Part shown: piece by piece, positions 1 to 7,989 of the stretch
Layout of the letters: each line of letters starts with the position of its first letter
How positions within the stretch are numbered: the first letter of the stretch is position 1
DNA from: CAWCBG01 sp963793845
GTDB taxonomy: Bacteria > Acidobacteriota > Terriglobia > Terriglobales > Acidobacteriaceae
Assembly: GCA_963793845.1 (NCBI GenBank)
Contig: CAWCBG010000014.1
Location: forward strand, 310,001 to 374,000
Reading direction: 5' to 3'
Length of the DNA: 64,000 nt
Program-made: the position numbers and the translations under genes
Notes under the pieces: model-generated
What the model saw: the letters and a program-made list of their open reading frames with translations, nothing else
What the model was told of the DNA's origin: nothing
The model's database searches: none

Positions 1-437
1 CGAGCGGCGAATTCTTGCGAGTGGAAAAGTAAGCACACGGATAAACTCTTCCAAACACCAATCCGGCCGTTCGTGCGCGCTGCGAACGAGCAACCATCCT
101 CGCTTCAATCCAGCATTGGGAAGCGGCTGTCGATCGCACTCCGGGAAAGGTAGCCGCCGATCGCCGCGAATACTTTCACTGCGCGAGAAGTGCCTGGATC
201 TGCCGCTTTTCATTTCGCCGTCGCCAGGCGCGCGAACTTGACTTCTTACCGTACGTGAGGTATCAACGGAGATATTCAAGGGTGAAGGAGTTCACCCCAA
301 CCGCTGTCCTGCCTTTACCGGACAGATGATGACTCCTGACGAGGAAGACTTGTCGCGGGGTCATGTCTCCCGGCGAGTTTCCCGCAATAGATTGGTGTAA
401 CGTCCAGCGCCGCGCTGAGTCAGGAGTTCCCACGGCC
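1..437. other. Window edge and upstream region, no gene recognised
   Basis: I see no convincing coding region here. A reverse-strand open frame at 263-535 is an antisense shadow of the first gene. The stretch presumably holds the promoter of the operon that follows, but no clear -35/-10 pair could be picked out by eye. Confidence 0.5.
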
Positions 438-968
438 ATGCCCGCCGATGAAGGATCAGCATTGCACGAGAACAGCAGCACGTTAAATCCGAGCCAGCGC
501 CACCGCTTCATGATTACGTGTAAGCACATCGACAAGCTGTTGGGCGATATCGAACAAACCCTGAATGCCTCGGCTTCCAGGAGTGTCTTTCCCGGCTATG
601 TAGAAGACATCGCTCCCCAACAGAGAAAAACCATTGAAGACTACATCGCCCGGCTTCGCGGGCAACTTCTGCAAGTTCTGGCGGGGCAGTCGCTGGCCCC
701 GGAAGAGCCCCGCATCTCAGCGTCTCATGCGATCGACGTCGGTCTGACGTTCATCGAGATCGCCATCGCCGAATTGGCTCCGCACTACATGCGCGGGTAT
801 GGTCCTGTGTCGGCGCAGGGTGCCACCGATCTTGAAGGCGTAATTAAGGAACTACAATCCACCGTTAAAGAGCTGCATCGGTATGTGCTCGACTCAGGTT
901 CACGCCGTGCCCTGGCCGGCAACGATTTGGGGACGGAAGCTGCTCCTCGGTTTCGGGATGAAAAATAA
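438..968 (+). CDS. Hypothetical helical protein, first gene of a dynamin/ATPase operon
   Basis: This protein of about 176 residues is not recognised. It has no signal peptide or membrane segment and looks mostly alpha-helical and charged. I chose the ATG at 438 because an AGGAG sits at 422-426, 11 nt upstream. An in-frame ATG at 363 would add 25 residues of atypical composition and cannot be excluded. The stop lies only 2 nt before the ATG of the following ATPase, and that gene overlaps the next one, so the three are probably co-transcribed. Its function is inferred only from this company: a possible partner or regulator of the P-loop ATPase and dynamin-like GTPase. Confidence 0.6.
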   Translation: MPADEGSALHENSSTLNPSQRHRFMITCKHIDKLLGDIEQTLNASASRSVFPGYVEDIAPQQRKTIEDYIARLRGQLLQVLAGQSLAPEEPRISASHAIDVGLTFIEIAIAELAPHYMRGYGPVSAQGATDLEGVIKELQSTVKELHRYVLDSGSRRALAGNDLGTEAAPRFRDEK

Positions 969-970
969 GG

Positions 971-1729
971 ATGATGGCAGAGACCGCAATTTTCGGGCGT
1001 GAACAGGAACTGGAGCAATTACGCAAACGCTTTTCGACCCGGCGTTCGTTCCTGCTTCACGGCCCTGCGGGCGTGGGAAAGACCTTGCTGTTACGGCGGA
1101 CGTTCCGGGAATTCCCCGACATTTTGTACAGTCCACGGAACCCCACCCCCCAGTCGTTGCGCCAAAGTCTGGCGGAGTCGCTACTGGCTCTGGAACATCC
1201 CGCGCTTGCCCGGTCGTGCCCGCGGGGCATCGAGTCACTTGCGGCGAAGTCCGCCACCACACTAAAGGGACTTGTGCGCGAAGCGCTGCGCAACTCCAAA
1301 TTTCTGGTAGTCGTGGATCATCTTGTGCGCCCCTCGCAAGCGCTGGCGGCGGCGATTCGTGAACTGATGTTGAGCTGGTCGGTGCCGGTGATAGCGGTCT
1401 CTCGATCGGCTCACATGGAGGATGCGGGATTCGTCCTGCCGCTCTTCCCCGACCGAGTTGAAAGGTTCGCGCTTCGGAATTTCGATCCCGAAACTGCAAG
1501 CTGCTTTGCCGCAGGTTGTGCCGAGAGAGAAGGCTTAAGGGCTGATAATATCGGGCAGTTCCTGGATAGGTTGGTCGAATACAGCGAGGGGAATCCCGGC
1601 GCCATGCTGCAGATGATTCAGATGGCCAAGGCTCCCAGGTATTCTCACGCGAATCAGATCAAGATCGCACCTCTTTACATTGATTACAGAATTGCGATGG
1701 TGAATCAACAATCGACGGTCCCGAAGTGA
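971..1729 (+). CDS. P-loop AAA/STAND-type ATPase
   Basis: The protein has 252 residues. A Walker A motif, GPAGVGKT, lies at about residues 33-40, preceded by the 'FGREQEL' start typical of AAA-type ATPases of the ORC/Cdc6-like and STAND groups. The stretch FLVVVDHL near residue 115 fits a Walker B strand ending in D-H rather than the usual D-D/E, so hydrolysis may be slow or the family divergent. No DNA-binding or sensor domain is evident and the protein is short, essentially one ATPase module. The stop codon overlaps the GTG start of the dynamin-like gene (GTGA at 1726-1729), which implies translational coupling. The substrate is unknown. Confidence 0.75.
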   Translation: MMAETAIFGREQELEQLRKRFSTRRSFLLHGPAGVGKTLLLRRTFREFPDILYSPRNPTPQSLRQSLAESLLALEHPALARSCPRGIESLAAKSATTLKGLVREALRNSKFLVVVDHLVRPSQALAAAIRELMLSWSVPVIAVSRSAHMEDAGFVLPLFPDRVERFALRNFDPETASCFAAGCAEREGLRADNIGQFLDRLVEYSEGNPGAMLQMIQMAKAPRYSHANQIKIAPLYIDYRIAMVNQQSTVPK

Positions 1730-3489
1730 GCCTGTCGAGCCCACCCAAGATGCACAACGTGGACGACATCCCGATTCCCGATCCGACCCGCGTTGCCCAG
1801 CCGTCTGACACGCAAGCACTGGGTCGGCTGGCCGAGATCGCTGAGGCTTTAGGCGAAGACTCCATTGGCGACGACGTGCGGCAACTTGTCGCGCGCATCC
1901 ACGAAGGGCGCTTCTTCGTGGCCTGCGTCGGCCAGTTCAAACGAGGCAAATCCACGCTGCTCGATGCTTTGATGGGAGAGCCAATCCTTCCGACCGGAGT
2001 TGTGCCGGTGACCGCCGTGCCCACGGTGCTGCGCTATGGCAGCCGGCGAACGGCGCGCGTTCTGATCGATGCGAAGTGGCGGACCATTCGCCCGGAAGAC
2101 CTTCCACAATATGTTTCAGAAGAACTGAATCCGGAGAACTCCAAACAAGTCGCCGGCGTGGAAGTCTTCCTTCCCTCCTCGATCCTGGCTGGTGGAATGT
2201 GCCTTGTGGATACGCCAGGGATTGGGTCGGTTTTTGCGGGGAATACGGAAACCACCCGGGACTTCATCCCGCAGATCGATGCTGCGATCCTCGTCGTCGG
2301 CGCAGACCCGCCGATCTCCGGTGAGGAGTTGGCGCTGATCGAGGCGGTCTCCGTCAACGTCGACGAGATTCTCATCGTGCTTAACAAAATTGACCGTGTC
2401 TCGTCCGCCGAACGGCAACAAGCGTCGGAGTTCGCCTGCAAAGTTCTGGAGGGCCGTCTCAAGAAGCCGATCGGACAGATTTATGAGGTCAGCGCGCTTA
2501 ACCGGCTTAACCACACCACCAATTCCGACGACTGGAACCGGCTGATCGAAGATCTCAGCCGCCTGGCCGGAAAATCGGGACAAGCCATGACCCGTTCGGC
2601 GGCGGAGCGCGGCATGCGGCGATTCTCGGCGTCGCTGCGGCACTCGATCGATGAGCGCGTCCGGGCGCTCCGAGAGCCGATCGCCAGCTCGGAACAAAGG
2701 ATCGCGAATCTGCGGCAGACCGTAAGCCAGGCCGAGCAATCGTTGCGGGACCTGGGCGCTCTGTTTTCCAACGAGCAGATGCGACTCTCGATGACGCTGC
2801 TGCGCCGCCGTAAGGAGTATCTGCGGCAGGTTCTGCCGATCGCGCAGGAAGAGTTTGAGCACGAGGCCAGCGCAGTCGCGCCCGGATTTGGCCCCAGCAG
2901 ACGACGCGCGCTCATGTCCGTCGCCCAAGTTGTCGCCCGAAGGCATGTCATGCCGTGGCTGGATACGGAAGAGACGCAGGCGGAAGAGCTGTATCGCGCA
3001 GTCAGGCAGCGCTTTGTCAATCTGGTGAACGGTCTGCTGCAGAGAATCTGCGAGGAGCAAGGCGCGGACTTTTCCCACTTGCCAAAATCGCTGGACGCCG
3101 AACACGGTTTCCGCACCCGCTCGCGCTTCTTCTTTCACGACATGTTCACCATCGCGCAGCCGGCTTCGCCGCTCTTGTACTCGTTCGATGCCTTGACAGG
3201 GGCGCTTCACATTTATCGCTGGATGTACCAGGATGCTGCTAACTTCCTGGAAAAGCTCTTGGACACCAACGCCGCGCGGGTTCAGGGCGATGTGGAACAA
3301 CGGGTGGTCGATAGCCGTTTGCGGCTGGAATCCGACGTCCGCAGGCTGCTTCGCGACGTGAGTGCCTCAGCCGAGCATGCGCTCGCGGAGGCCAGAGAGT
3401 TCGTAGCTGCGGGTAACAATGCCGTGGGGAGCGAGCTTAACCGTTTGCGCCAGCTGCACGACGAACTTAACACCCTTGCGTCGGCTTAA
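1726..3489 (+). CDS. Dynamin-family GTPase
   Basis: The 587-residue protein carries all the motifs of a dynamin/YjdA-type large GTPase: G1 GQFKRGKST at residues 69-77, a G2 threonine in TAVPT at 96-100, G3 DTPG at 162-165 and G4 NKID at 220-223. The rest is a long helical stalk with predicted coiled-coil stretches (residues about 300-360 and 500-587). There is no clear transmembrane paddle. Bacterial dynamins bind or remodel membranes. Here the gene starts at a GTG inside the stop of the preceding ATPase gene, so the ATPase, the small helical protein and this GTPase probably work together. The cargo and membrane are not known. Confidence 0.88.
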   Translation: MSLSSPPKMHNVDDIPIPDPTRVAQPSDTQALGRLAEIAEALGEDSIGDDVRQLVARIHEGRFFVACVGQFKRGKSTLLDALMGEPILPTGVVPVTAVPTVLRYGSRRTARVLIDAKWRTIRPEDLPQYVSEELNPENSKQVAGVEVFLPSSILAGGMCLVDTPGIGSVFAGNTETTRDFIPQIDAAILVVGADPPISGEELALIEAVSVNVDEILIVLNKIDRVSSAERQQASEFACKVLEGRLKKPIGQIYEVSALNRLNHTTNSDDWNRLIEDLSRLAGKSGQAMTRSAAERGMRRFSASLRHSIDERVRALREPIASSEQRIANLRQTVSQAEQSLRDLGALFSNEQMRLSMTLLRRRKEYLRQVLPIAQEEFEHEASAVAPGFGPSRRRALMSVAQVVARRHVMPWLDTEETQAEELYRAVRQRFVNLVNGLLQRICEEQGADFSHLPKSLDAEHGFRTRSRFFFHDMFTIAQPASPLLYSFDALTGALHIYRWMYQDAANFLEKLLDTNAARVQGDVEQRVVDSRLRLESDVRRLLRDVSASAEHALAEAREFVAAGNNAVGSELNRLRQLHDELNTLASA

Positions 3490-3724
3490 GGGCCGCCACC
3501 TGCCTTCCATAAGTGGAGGAAGAGAGGTCGGTCACAAGTGCCGGTGACTTCGCTCACTGCGGCCATGTTCACTGCAAAGCTAGCCTTATCTATCGGATCC
3601 TATTTCACCGCGGGTTCCGCGTCTTGGCCTGTGTGGCGAACAGTTTGCAGCTAGATCTGCCAATACAGTCTGTACTGGTTCCCAGCTTGGCCGCGCTTTC
3701 CCTCACCCGCACAAAGGAAACGTC
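3490..3724. other. Intergenic region before transketolase
   Basis: No credible gene is present; the short open frame at 3513-3737 has no family features and overlaps the transketolase start. A Shine-Dalgarno-like AAAGGA lies at about 3714-3719, just ahead of the transketolase ATG at 3725. Confidence 0.5.
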
Positions 3725-5780
3725 ATGCCGATCGTAAATGCCCTCTCCAAGGCGGTTGTCCGCGACTTCACGCTGCAAGAACTCGAGCAGGCTGCGCGCC
3801 TGATGCGCGGTTATGACCTGGTGGCGTTATGCGCCGCCGGCTCCGGGCACGCTGGCGGCACGCTTTCGATGATGGAGATCGTCGCTGCCCTGTACCTGAA
3901 GGTCGCCAACCACGATCCCAACCTGCCCGATTGGCGCGATCGCGACCGCATCGTCTGGTCAGGCGGACACAAGGCGCCGGCCTTGTATCTGGGGCTCGGC
4001 TTCGCCGGATACTTTCCCATGGAGGATGTCGTCACCCTGCGCAAGCTGTATTCGCCGTTCCAGGGCCATCCGCATCGGCTGAAGCTGCCCGGGGTCGAGG
4101 TGTCCAGCGGATCGCTCGGGCAGGGACTCAGCATCGCGGTGGGCATGGCGCTGGCTGGAAAGATGAAGCAACAGGACCACACCGTGTTCTGCATCATGGG
4201 TGACGGCGAGCAGCAGGAAGGCAATATCTGGGAAGCCGTCATGGAGGCCTCGCACTACAAGCTCGACAATCTGGTTGGCATCATCGATCGCAACCGACTG
4301 CAGATCGACGGTTGGGTTAAGGATGTGATGAACGTCGAGCCGCTGGATGAGCGCTACCGCAGCTTCGGATGGGAGGTCATCGAGGTCGACGGGCACGACA
4401 TCCGCCAGGTAGTCGAAGGTCTGCAGAAGGCGAAGGACAAGCCCGTCGCCGGCAAGCCCACGCTGCTGCTGGCCAATACGGTAAAGGGCAAGGGCGTCAG
4501 TTTCATCGAAAATGTGGCGGGATGGCACGGCCGGGTTCCGACGTACGACGAGATGGTGAAAGGCCTGGAAGAGCTGGGGCTGAAGGAGACCGTCGCGTAC
4601 GATTTCCTGCTGCAGAAGGCGAAGGAGTATCAGAAACGAGGTAGAAGAAACGCTGGCGGCGAAGATGCCGAGCTTCTCCCGCGACTACTGGTGGAACAGC
4701 GACAACACCATGCAGGTGAAGATGGAGCCCACGCGCAAGGGTTTCGGCAAGTCGCTGCAAAACAATGGCGACGACGAACGCGTGGTCTGCCTGGGATTGG
4801 ACATCTCGGGCTCGATCACCATCAGCGATTTCTACGCCGGCAAGCCGGAGCGCAAGAAGCGCTGGATCAGCATGGGCATCGCTGAGCAATCGGCCACAGC
4901 CGCAGCGGCGGGCCTGGCTCGTGAAGGCAAGCTGCCCGTGTTCGGCACCTATGGAACGTTTGCGGCGGCACGCAATCTCGACCAGATTCGTGTCTCCATC
5001 TGCTACGGCAACTTCAATGTGCTGATCGCCGGGGCACACGGCGGCGTCTCGGTCGGACCCGACGGCGCGACCCACCAGGCGCTCGAAGATCTCTTCGCGA
5101 TGTGCGGCCTGCCTAACATGTCGGTTGTGGTGCCATGTGACGCCATCGAAACCCGCAAGGCGACCGACTACCTGCTGCTGCAACATGTCGGGCCGAAGTA
5201 CATCCGCTTCGCCCGCGAAGCGACGCCGATTGTCAGCACCGAGCACACGCCATTCCAGTTTGGCGTAGCTAACGTGATTCGCCTGCGGCGCGAAGCACCC
5301 GACATGATCGACGCCTTCCAGACGGTGCTCGCAACCCACTATGTCGACGAGCAGGAAGATCTCAGCATTATCGCCTGCGGTCCGATGGTGCCGGAAGCCA
5401 TGCGCGCGGCCTGGATCCTGAAGCGCGAATTCGGCTACGAGACGCGAGTGATCAATATGCACACCATGAAGCCGATCGACGCCGAAGCCATCGTGCGCGC
5501 GGCCAAAGAAACCGGTGTGATCGTCACCGCCGAAGAACACCAGATCGGCGCGCTGGCGTGGCGGGTAAGCGGCCTTCTGACAGAGAGTTCCGAGCTCTAT
5601 GGCTTGCCAATCATTACCGGCGCAATTGGCGTAAAAGATCGCTTCGGCGATTCCGGCGCACCCTGGGAGCTGATCAAGGAATTCGAGGTGAGCGCCGAGC
5701 ATATCGCGCAGAAGGCAGCCGAACTGTTAGCCATCGCCAAAGCGAAGAAGGAAGAAGGCACGCTGGAGATGGTGCGCTAA
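3725..5780 (+). CDS. tkt: Transketolase, split by a one-base insertion
   Basis: Transketolase moves two-carbon ketol units between sugar phosphates in the non-oxidative pentose phosphate pathway, using thiamine diphosphate. The N-terminal part (3725 to about 4637) has the GSGHAGG start, the ThDP motif GDGEQQEG near residue 158 and the matching Asn-Arg around residue 197. The C-terminal part (frame of 4665-5780) has the pyrimidine-binding and C-terminal domains, including the SMGIAEQ glutamate region. The two parts are in different frames. Removing one base, the C at 4637, makes QK-EVEETLAAKMPSF read through and gives a normal protein of about 685 residues. I therefore annotate one gene with a probable sequencing error or recent mutation rather than two subunits. 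Confidence 0.9.
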
Positions 5781-5839
5781 GCTTCGGTTAATCCGCTTGG
5801 GTGCCACTGATGGGCGCAAGACCCCGTAGGCCGCGGCTC

Positions 5840-6829
5840 TCATGCCGGTTCAACGTTTGGCGGGATATTGGGGAGGACCTCTGGTCCAGAAGATGTCATG
5901 GTTTCCGGCGGTATCGCGGTCTGAAGCGGCTCGTCCTCTTGCATCACCAACGCTGCGTACGCTCCCAATCTCGCGAGATAGAGCAGGTCGGCCCCTGCGA
6001 AGTAGAGCAGCGCCACCAGGGCCATCAAAACCATCACCCATCCCACGGCGACGTGCGGGAGAAGACTTAAGGGAGCAAGCAGGAAAAGCAGCATGGTTCC
6101 TGCCCAGACCAGTCGCAGCAGCAGAAACCCGGCGCTGACGCCAAGCAGACTTCCTCCGCGCTCGGCGCAAAACTCGAATGCCCGGCCCACAGCGGTGCCG
6201 GCGCCCACTCCGTCGCGAACGCAGAAGATCGGCGCCAGTCCCAGGAACCAGTTCAGCACCAGTCCGAAAAACAGGGCGAAGGCGATGCCGAACGTCAGGA
6301 AGAAAGCAGCTCGCGCGGCGCGTTCTTGATGCGCCATGATCATGCCCAGAAATAACGAACCCGCGGTTACTCCGAACCCGGTCAACGACCACGCGACACG
6401 CATCAGGTTCAGGTAGAAAATCGGGCGAAAGCTCCAGGTGATGGGCGATTCCTGGTTGTCGTCGCGCAGCATTGCGATCAGCCGGTGCAGCGTCGCGGAT
6501 CGTCCCGCGGTGGCGGCAAACGCCCACAGGAAGGTGAGGCCGACCAGCAGAATGGCCTGCATCCATGCGGCACGCGGCAGACTGCCCTGAAAAATGTGTT
6601 GCGCCGCCTGCTTCAAGAGCGGAATTTGCAGAGTGCCGAGGAGAAGTTCGTCCGCCGGAGAGATCGTCAGGCTGTCGAGAAACAGGCCGGCCGATACGAT
6701 GGCCAGTGTCCACGCCGCCAGGCCAAAACACCATCGCCAGACGAGTTCCGCGGGCAGAAGTGCGGGCTCGCGCCCAAGGGCAGCAAAGCCTTCCGCAAAC
6801 GGCGAACGCGGGCTGCTGGCCTCGGACAT
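5840..6829 (-). CDS. Hypothetical multi-pass membrane protein
   Basis: The 329-residue protein has about six hydrophobic segments: residues 28-50, 95-115, 155-175, 185-205, 235-255 and 265-285. It starts with a short charged cytoplasmic tail. I do not recognise a catalytic motif. It lies convergent to the transketolase gene, with only 60 bp between their ends, and appears to be monocistronic. The amphipathic first third and hydrophobic remainder suggest an integral inner-membrane protein of unknown role. Confidence 0.7.
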   Translation of the reverse strand: MSEASSPRSPFAEGFAALGREPALLPAELVWRWCFGLAAWTLAIVSAGLFLDSLTISPADELLLGTLQIPLLKQAAQHIFQGSLPRAAWMQAILLVGLTFLWAFAATAGRSATLHRLIAMLRDDNQESPITWSFRPIFYLNLMRVAWSLTGFGVTAGSLFLGMIMAHQERAARAAFFLTFGIAFALFFGLVLNWFLGLAPIFCVRDGVGAGTAVGRAFEFCAERGGSLLGVSAGFLLLRLVWAGTMLLFLLAPLSLLPHVAVGWVMVLMALVALLYFAGADLLYLARLGAYAALVMQEDEPLQTAIPPETMTSSGPEVLPNIPPNVEPA

Positions 6830-7094
6830 GGAAGAAGGATAGCAGGGAAGTGAACAGCGTCCGCGAGAACCCTGCCCGTTCCTGCCGGGACTACGTCGTA
6901 GCCGTGTCGCCGCTACGCGGCTCGGGAATTATTCTCACTTACACCCGGGGCTCACGCCCCGGGCTCAAACCATTCCGCCGCTTTCGCGGCTATTTTCGTC
7001 ATGCCTCGCAGAATTCTCGCACTCCTTAAGGTGCGTCGCCCGTTATGACACGAACCCCTTACGGTCGTCGCAGCACAGCGAGCGGAGGTCTTTC
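6830..7094. repeat. Intergenic stretch with a GC-rich hairpin of dispersed-repeat type
   Basis: The region carries an 8-bp hairpin at 6944-6963 (CCCGGGGC, 4-nt loop, GCCCCGGG) followed by 'ccgccgctttcgcggct', itself a small hairpin. The same kind of CCCCGGGC/GTGAG text recurs near 20455 and 23050. I read it as a dispersed intergenic repeat rather than a gene. Confidence 0.5.
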
Positions 7095-7826
7095 CTAGTT
7101 CCACTCCACTTCATCTTCCTCTTCCGAACCGGGAAGCCTGGTCAGGGCGCGCGCAAGTTCCTGCGGACTATCCACCAGAACATCGGGAGGCGTGCGCTTC
7201 AGACTTTCGGGCGCGAAGCCGTAGCTCACCCCACACTCCACAGGCCGGCGTTCTGCGCTGTCAGGATATCCACCTCGGAGTCGCCGACCATGACCGTTTC
7301 GTCCGGCCTTGGCCCCGGCCTCTCGCAGCAGGGTGTTGGCTCCCAGCGGATCGGGCTTCTTGGTTTCGAAGCTGTTTCCGCCGTAAATCTGCACGAAGCA
7401 TTCGGCTATGCCAAGTCCCGCCAGAATGTCCCGCGCGGGCCGCACCGGCTTGTTGGTCAGCACCGCCAGCTTTCGCGGACTGGAATCCTCGCCATTGGTT
7501 AGCTGTTTCAGAGCCGCCGGAACGCCCTCATAGGCGTAGGTGTTGTCCAGCTTGTGCTCGCGATAGTAGGTGAGAAAATACTCCACCGCCTCGCGGACGA
7601 AGCCCTGATCGGCGGGATCGCCCAGGGCGCGGCGAACCAGCATGGGAGCGCCGTCTCCGATGTAGGTGGCAATCGTCTGCAACGGCAGTTCATGCCGGTC
7701 GTAACGGCGCAGCATGGCGTTGACGGCGTGGGCCAGGTCGAGCTCCGAATCGATCAGCGTGCCATCGAGATCAAATATGACCAGCTTGATTTTTTTGATC
7801 GGAATGGGACGAAAAATGCGTATCAT
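7095..7826 (-). CDS. gph: HAD-family phosphoglycolate phosphatase-like protein with an internal double frameshift
   Basis: The N-terminus has HAD motif I, FDLDGTLIDSE (about residues 18-28), a helical cap, and motif II/III region residues including LTNKP, as in Gph/PGP-type phosphatases that clear 2-phosphoglycolate. Residues about 172-195 do not look like the family. Reading one base over, the DNA there encodes KPDETVMVGDSEVD, the expected motif IV with the metal-binding GD. A one-base insertion near 7307 and a compensating one-base loss near 7235 explain this. As written, the protein lacks the catalytic motif IV and would be inactive. A doubled sequencing error is the simpler explanation. 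Confidence 0.8.
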   Translation of the reverse strand: MIRIFRPIPIKKIKLVIFDLDGTLIDSELDLAHAVNAMLRRYDRHELPLQTIATYIGDGAPMLVRRALGDPADQGFVREAVEYFLTYYREHKLDNTYAYEGVPAALKQLTNGEDSSPRKLAVLTNKPVRPARDILAGLGIAECFVQIYGGNSFETKKPDPLGANTLLREAGAKAGRNGHGRRLRGGYPDSAERRPVECGVSYGFAPESLKRTPPDVLVDSPQELARALTRLPGSEEEDEVEWN

Positions 7827-7989
7827 CTCCCTTCAGTATAGCCATTCGACTCTCGCGGTATGGAACTCGAGCGAACAGGCGCACAGGGCCAGAGTTGCGC
7901 GTTGGCACGTTGGTGCGGTCCAGCATTTACAATAGCTAGACCACGTTTTTCACCCGGTCGAGTTCGGCAAATCACTCCTGAGGTCTTGG

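Noticed and set aside
3513..3737. Short open frame before transketolase
   Set aside because: No ribosome-binding site or family features, and it overlaps the transketolase start.
3725..5780. Transketolase as two separate subunit genes (as in some archaea and bacteria)
   Set aside because: The overlapping tail of the first frame has no similarity to the family, and deleting one base gives perfect read-through, so one broken gene is more likely than two subunits.
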